7,737 nt of DNA from Methanoregula sp. (GTDB lineage Archaea; Halobacteriota; Methanomicrobia; Methanomicrobiales; Methanospirillaceae), in contig NZ_PIZH01000069.1 of assembly GCF_002835825.1 (NCBI RefSeq), positions 1 to 7,737 of the forward strand, written 5' to 3'. Below are positions 5,126-7,737 of the stretch, in pieces. Each line of letters begins with the position of its first letter. Position 1 is the stretch's first letter. Under the pieces are notes generated by a model. The model made no database searches, was not told where the DNA came from, and saw only the letters and a program-made list of their open reading frames with translations. The position numbers were made by a program, and so were the translations under genes.

Positions 5126-6904
5126 CTACTTCCCCCAGAAGGGGTCGGTCTTGCGGCGCATGGCGGCAAACTCTGCCAGGATTTCCTGCGTGCTGGTGTT
5201 GAGCGTCTTTACCATCTCTTTTTCCAGCACCTTGACATGGCGCTCGGGGATATCCACGAAAAGGTCATCACCCACGCTCACCTGTCGTCCAACCGTTGCC
5301 CCCTCAATGGAGATGGCAACTTCAAGACCTTCATCAGCCTCACGGATGGATTCCTGCCGGAGCTGCATGGTCTTGAGGTGCCCCACTTTCTTCCCGTCTA
5401 GCTTTATCAGGTTGACATCGCTCCGGAGCTTCCCCCCCAGCACGCGCACACCGACAACCGCCGGGTTGCTCTGCCGGAAGACACAGTCCGGCAGGAGACG
5501 GATCTTTGCCGGCATCACCACGTGTTCAAAGCGCTGCTTCTCCATGAGGCGCTTCTGCTCGTCCCGCCATTCCACGTACTGGTCGATGAGCTGGTAGATG
5601 ACCCTGCCCTCAAAGACCTTCACCTGCGTGTATAACGGGTTTTTGATGATTTCGGCGGCATCCGGCAGGAGAGGTGTATTGAACGAGAGAAGGACGCGGA
5701 ACGAGGGGTTCTTAATGGTCTCGGTCTCGATGAGATCAAGCCGGCTGACCGGGCCGACTTCCGCCCGCATCACCCCGATATCCTTGGACTCGAGTTCCTT
5801 GCAAAGAGCCTCAAGGGCGCCGATCGTATCGGCTTTGATAACGATTCCCTCCTCGGCAAGGTTGACGTGGATTTCGGTCATCTCTCTCTTGATTTTTTCC
5901 GTGACCTCGTCGCGGTTCCCCCGGATGACAAAGAAGGGAGAACCGGCAATCACACCCTCGAGGTTCGGGGCGGTAACCTTGATCCCAGCAGCAGCGGCAA
6001 CTGCTTTTACCCGCTCGAAGCGCTCCTCGGTGAGGATCTCCTGCATTGGACGGGGCTTTAAAAGCGACCTCACCTTAGTCACGACAACGTCCCCCTGCGT
6101 TGCAACAGCAATCTCGTCACCGACAGCAAGTGTCCCATCGTAGAGGATAACATCGAGGGTTGTCCCAAGGCCGCGTTCTTCCTTTACCTCAAGAACGGTG
6201 CCGGCTCCCGGCCCTTCGACCAGAAGTTTCAGCTCGTCGCCCATGTACCGCTGGGCAAGCCCGATCATGATAAGAAGGAGGTCCGGAATTCCTTCGCCTG
6301 TATGGGCGCTCAGAGGAACAATCGCCAGGTTCCTCTGGAAGTCCGCAACCCGGTCAAAACGGTCGGCGGAGAAGTCAAGTTCCGAGAGTTTCCCCACGAT
6401 CTCGTAGGTCTTGTTCTCGACATCGCCTTTGACCCGTTCGTTCTGTTTGTTGAATGATGAGATGAACGACTCGTTCTCGTTTACCCGCCACCCGTGAATG
6501 CGGTCGATCTTGGTCGCTGCGATGACAAACGGCGTTTTACAGTTCCGGAGGATCTGGAGCGCCTCGATGGTCTGGGGCTGGAATCCCTGGTTGATATCAA
6601 CGACCAGGATCGCCATATCGGCAAGCGCCCCGCCGCGTGCACGGAGCGTTGTAAAGGCATGGTGTCCCGGTGTATCAATAAAAAGCAGGCCGGGGATGTT
6701 GATTGGCACCTTACCCATGGTCCCGCTCATGGTGCGGATTGCGTCAATCGGGACGATGGTTGCCCCGATGTGCTGGGTGATGGCACCTGCTTCTGAGCTG
6801 ACAACCGAAGAGCCCCGGATCCGATCGAGCAGTGAGGTCTTGCCATGGTCCACGTGCCCCATCACGCAGACAATCGGTGTCCTGATCTTCGGGTTCTCCG
6901 CCAT
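5126..6904 (-). CDS. infB: Translation initiation factor aIF5B (IF-2 homologue)
   Basis: aIF5B is a ribosome-dependent GTPase that helps place initiator tRNA and join the ribosomal subunits. The 592-residue product has the usual archaeal length. The G domain shows GHVDHGKTS (16-24), AGAITQHIGAT (39-49) with switch-1 Thr43, DTPGHHAF (77-84) and a guanine-binding motif reading TKID (131-134) where NKxD is usual. Later parts fit domains II to IV, including FRQSNPAVVGVRVLGGKLR and the C-terminal initiator-tRNA-binding region ending TLNTSTQEILAEFAAMRRKTDPFWGK. No intein interrupts the P-loop, a known insertion site in other archaea. The start at 6904 is preferred over the in-frame ATG at 6919 because GGAGGATC lies five bases upstream of it. 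The leader is long and can form a nested stem. Downstream on the same strand is rps6e. Confidence 0.97.
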   Translation of the reverse strand: MAENPKIRTPIVCVMGHVDHGKTSLLDRIRGSSVVSSEAGAITQHIGATIVPIDAIRTMSGTMGKVPINIPGLLFIDTPGHHAFTTLRARGGALADMAILVVDINQGFQPQTIEALQILRNCKTPFVIAATKIDRIHGWRVNENESFISSFNKQNERVKGDVENKTYEIVGKLSELDFSADRFDRVADFQRNLAIVPLSAHTGEGIPDLLLIMIGLAQRYMGDELKLLVEGPGAGTVLEVKEERGLGTTLDVILYDGTLAVGDEIAVATQGDVVVTKVRSLLKPRPMQEILTEERFERVKAVAAAAGIKVTAPNLEGVIAGSPFFVIRGNRDEVTEKIKREMTEIHVNLAEEGIVIKADTIGALEALCKELESKDIGVMRAEVGPVSRLDLIETETIKNPSFRVLLSFNTPLLPDAAEIIKNPLYTQVKVFEGRVIYQLIDQYVEWRDEQKRLMEKQRFEHVVMPAKIRLLPDCVFRQSNPAVVGVRVLGGKLRSDVNLIKLDGKKVGHLKTMQLRQESIREADEGLEVAISIEGATVGRQVSVGDDLFVDIPERHVKVLEKEMVKTLNTSTQEILAEFAAMRRKTDPFWGK

Positions 6905-6909
6905 AGTCC

Positions 6910-6917
6910 GATCCTCC
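6910..6917 (-). promoter_or_regulatory. Strong Shine-Dalgarno site of infB
   Basis: GGAGGATC on the minus strand closely matches the complement of the archaeal 16S rRNA 3' end and lies five bases before the ATG at 6904. It falls inside the reading frame that would start at 6919, so it decides in favour of the shorter start. Confidence 0.8.
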
Positions 6918-6929
6918 ATTATTGTTCAA

Positions 6930-7014
6930 GCCCGAAACACGCGAAAAACACCGCGCCCTCATGCCCGGATGATATCTCCGGCATACATCACCGTCAGGGA
7001 AGAGTGTTTCGGGC
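6930..7014 (-). promoter_or_regulatory. Structured 5' leader of infB
   Basis: Two perfect 11-base complementary arms, GCCCGAAACAC (minus strand 7014-7004) and GTGTTTCGGGC (6940-6930), enclose 63 bases. Inside them AGGG/CCCT (plus-strand 6996-6999 with 6956-6959) and ATGCC/GGCAT plus GGA/TCC (6961-6969 with 6977-6984, one base bulged) are nested in register, so the whole segment can fold as one long interrupted hairpin. It ends 12 bases before the Shine-Dalgarno site. The predicted transcription start (about 7019) would put the outer arm at the very 5' end of the mRNA. It could be a control element or an independent small RNA; the function is not known. Confidence 0.55.
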
Positions 7015-7037
7015 CACCTGATATGTAATGGACTCCT

Positions 7038-7053
7038 GACAATATTAATTGTC
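7038..7053. promoter_or_regulatory. Palindrome over the predicted infB TATA box
   Basis: GACAAT-ATTA-ATTGTC is a 6+6 inverted repeat with a 4-base centre. Its middle (AATATTAATT) is the best TATA-like sequence upstream of infB and predicts a start near 7019. A repressor site laid over a TATA box is a common archaeal arrangement, but no regulator is identified here. Confidence 0.4.
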
Positions 7054-7166
7054 ACCCCGCGGACGGAGAGGGCCCCTCGGTAATGAGCGTGCATTTTTTC
7101 CGAGCTGCCGACGCATTGGCAAGGATACATTAATCAAAGAACAGTGCAAAAATTAAAGGGCAATTT

Positions 7167-7239
7167 GCCAGGGTGGGGTAGTTGGTTATCCTAGGGGACT
7201 GTGGATCCCCCGACCCGGGTTCGAGTCTCGGCCCTGGCC
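7167..7239 (+). tRNA. tRNA-His (anticodon GTG)
   Basis: A full cloverleaf is present without an intron. Acceptor arms GCCAGGG (7167-7173) and CCCTGGC (7232-7238) pair perfectly. The anticodon stem GGGGA/TCCCC holds the loop CTGTGGA, with the anticodon GTG at 7201-7203, and the T arm CCGGG-TTCGAGT-CTCGG pairs with one G-T. The discriminator base is C (7239), as in tRNA-His. The base before G1 is T, so the extra G at -1 that tRNA-His needs is not encoded and would have to be added after transcription. The 3' CCA is not encoded. A T-rich stretch (TTCTTTTCTG) follows and may end the transcript. ATTAATC near 7129 may be its TATA box. Confidence 0.96.
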
Positions 7240-7390
7240 TTCTTTTCTGTTCACAATTTCGGGTAATACGATATGCATCCAGCCATATTCGATATTTTCA
7301 GCCAAATAGCATTCTTCCTTGTAATCGGGTGTCTGGTTCCAGTAGTTCACAAAATTTTTTTCAATCGCGATCGGCCGGTCGAATTGATCG
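7240..7390. other. Region without a convincing gene, tRNA side
   Basis: After the T-rich end of tRNA-His the sequence is AT-richer than its neighbours. The minus strand stays open here but has no ribosome site, runs into the antisense of the tRNA on one side and into the GC-rich repeat on the other. I see no supported gene, though a decayed coding remnant cannot be excluded. Confidence 0.5.
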
Positions 7391-7513
7391 TGTCCCCTGC
7401 CCGACCCCCCTTGGGTTCCCATGGAGGAAAATCACGGTAAAAAACCATCGGAGTTTCCACAGGAAATTATGGTATTTTTTGCTGGTGTCAAAATGGGGGT
7501 CGGGCAGGGGACA
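7391..7513. repeat. Small element with 19-base inverted-repeat ends
   Basis: The left end TGTCCCCTGCCCGACCCCC (7391-7409) is repeated exactly as its reverse complement at 7495-7513. The 85-base interior holds a further nested inverted repeat: ACCAT (7444-7448) with ATGGT (7469-7473), and TTTCC-ACA-GGAAA (7454-7466), flanked by an A6 run (7439-7444) and a T6 run (7475-7480) that can also pair. The segment can therefore fold as one long interrupted hairpin. T7 follows at 7521-7527. The size and symmetry suggest a MITE-like or palindromic repeat, but no transposase is present and no clear target duplication is seen (ATCG occurs at 7387-7390 and 7516-7519, two bases off on the right). Confidence 0.55.
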
Positions 7514-7715
7514 GTATCGATTTTTTTGCCGGACTCTTGCGCCCCGCAAAGAAAAATTCCGGAATCCGGTTATCGTTTGGGATGTCAGTTCTGCGGGTAA
7601 AGGGGGTAACAATACGGCGTAGTGTCATGTATTTCGCGGATGAAAGCAAAGGTACTGCATTCTTACAATTCTCCTTGTGTCATTTTCACCACCACGGGTC
7701 ATAAAAACCGTCCGG
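7514..7715. other. Non-coding stretch between repeat copies
   Basis: This stretch holds a T7 run and a TTCCGGAA palindrome. Reading frames crossing it are short, lack ribosome sites and cross the repeats. I see no gene. Confidence 0.5.
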
Positions 7716-7731
7716 CCCCTGCCCGACCCCC
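7716..7731 (+). repeat. Third copy of the GC-rich repeat core
   Basis: CCCCTGCCCGACCCCC is an exact 16-base match to the core of the two arms at 7391-7409 and 7495-7513, in the same orientation as the first. It lies six bases from the window end, so it could be the left arm of a second element that continues outside. Confidence 0.6.
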
Positions 7732-7737
7732 ACAAAA

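Noticed and set aside
6950..7014. Box C/D guide RNA in the infB leader (CTGA and TGATG are both present on the minus strand)
   Set aside because: The boxes are in the wrong order for a single C...D pair, and no terminal C and D boxes are found at the ends of the stem.
7186..7422. Minus-strand reading frame of 78 codons overlapping tRNA-His, with a fairly protein-like middle part
   Set aside because: Its C-terminal GRDSNPGRG segment is the typical artefact of translating a tRNA gene antisense, its N-terminus comes from the GC-rich repeat, and no ribosome site or promoter is placed for it. At most it contains a relic.
7391..7731. CRISPR array formed by the three GC-rich repeats
   Set aside because: One copy is inverted, the spacings differ widely (85 and 202 bases), and no Cas gene is present.

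Overview
The window is archaeal and almost certainly from a methanogen of the Methanomicrobiales (Methanoregula-like; the genus is inferred from protein resemblance alone). The evidence is a set of archaea/eukaryote-type information-processing genes (TFB, Gar1, SRP19, S8e, S6e, aIF5B), promoters built on TATA boxes rather than -35/-10 elements, several genes whose start codon lies about 27 bases from a TATA box (leaderless mRNA), and a HypB nickel-insertion GTPase, as expected for a hydrogenase-dependent organism.

Layout. Positions 1-1721 are read on the minus strand: srp19, then a PHP-domain phosphoesterase coupled to it by an ATGA overlap, then gar1, then tfb, which runs off the left edge. 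From 1776 the plus strand carries hypB, rps8e, an unrecognised gene coupled by a GTGA overlap to a DUF2240 protein, and a single-pass membrane protein (to 4483). A shared bidirectional terminator separates these from the minus-strand rps6e and infB (aIF5B), which occupy 4539-6904. infB has a long, potentially highly structured leader (about 6905-7019). Beyond it lies tRNA-His(GTG) on the plus strand, and then about 500 bases without a convincing gene that contain a 19-base GC-rich inverted repeat and a third copy of its core at the right edge.

How the genes fit together. Most products serve core gene expression: transcription initiation (TFB), rRNA pseudouridylation (Gar1), ribosome structure (S8e, S6e), subunit joining and initiator tRNA placement (aIF5B), decoding (tRNA-His) and co-translational targeting (SRP19). 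HypB is the metabolic exception. The region is mainly conserved chromosomal backbone. No defence system, integrase, transposase or CRISPR array was seen. The most interesting signals are non-coding: one TATA box placed exactly midway between two leaderless divergent genes (srp19 and hypB); a nested inverted repeat that would fold nearly the whole infB leader; a palindrome over the predicted infB TATA box; and a small inverted-repeat element downstream of the tRNA.
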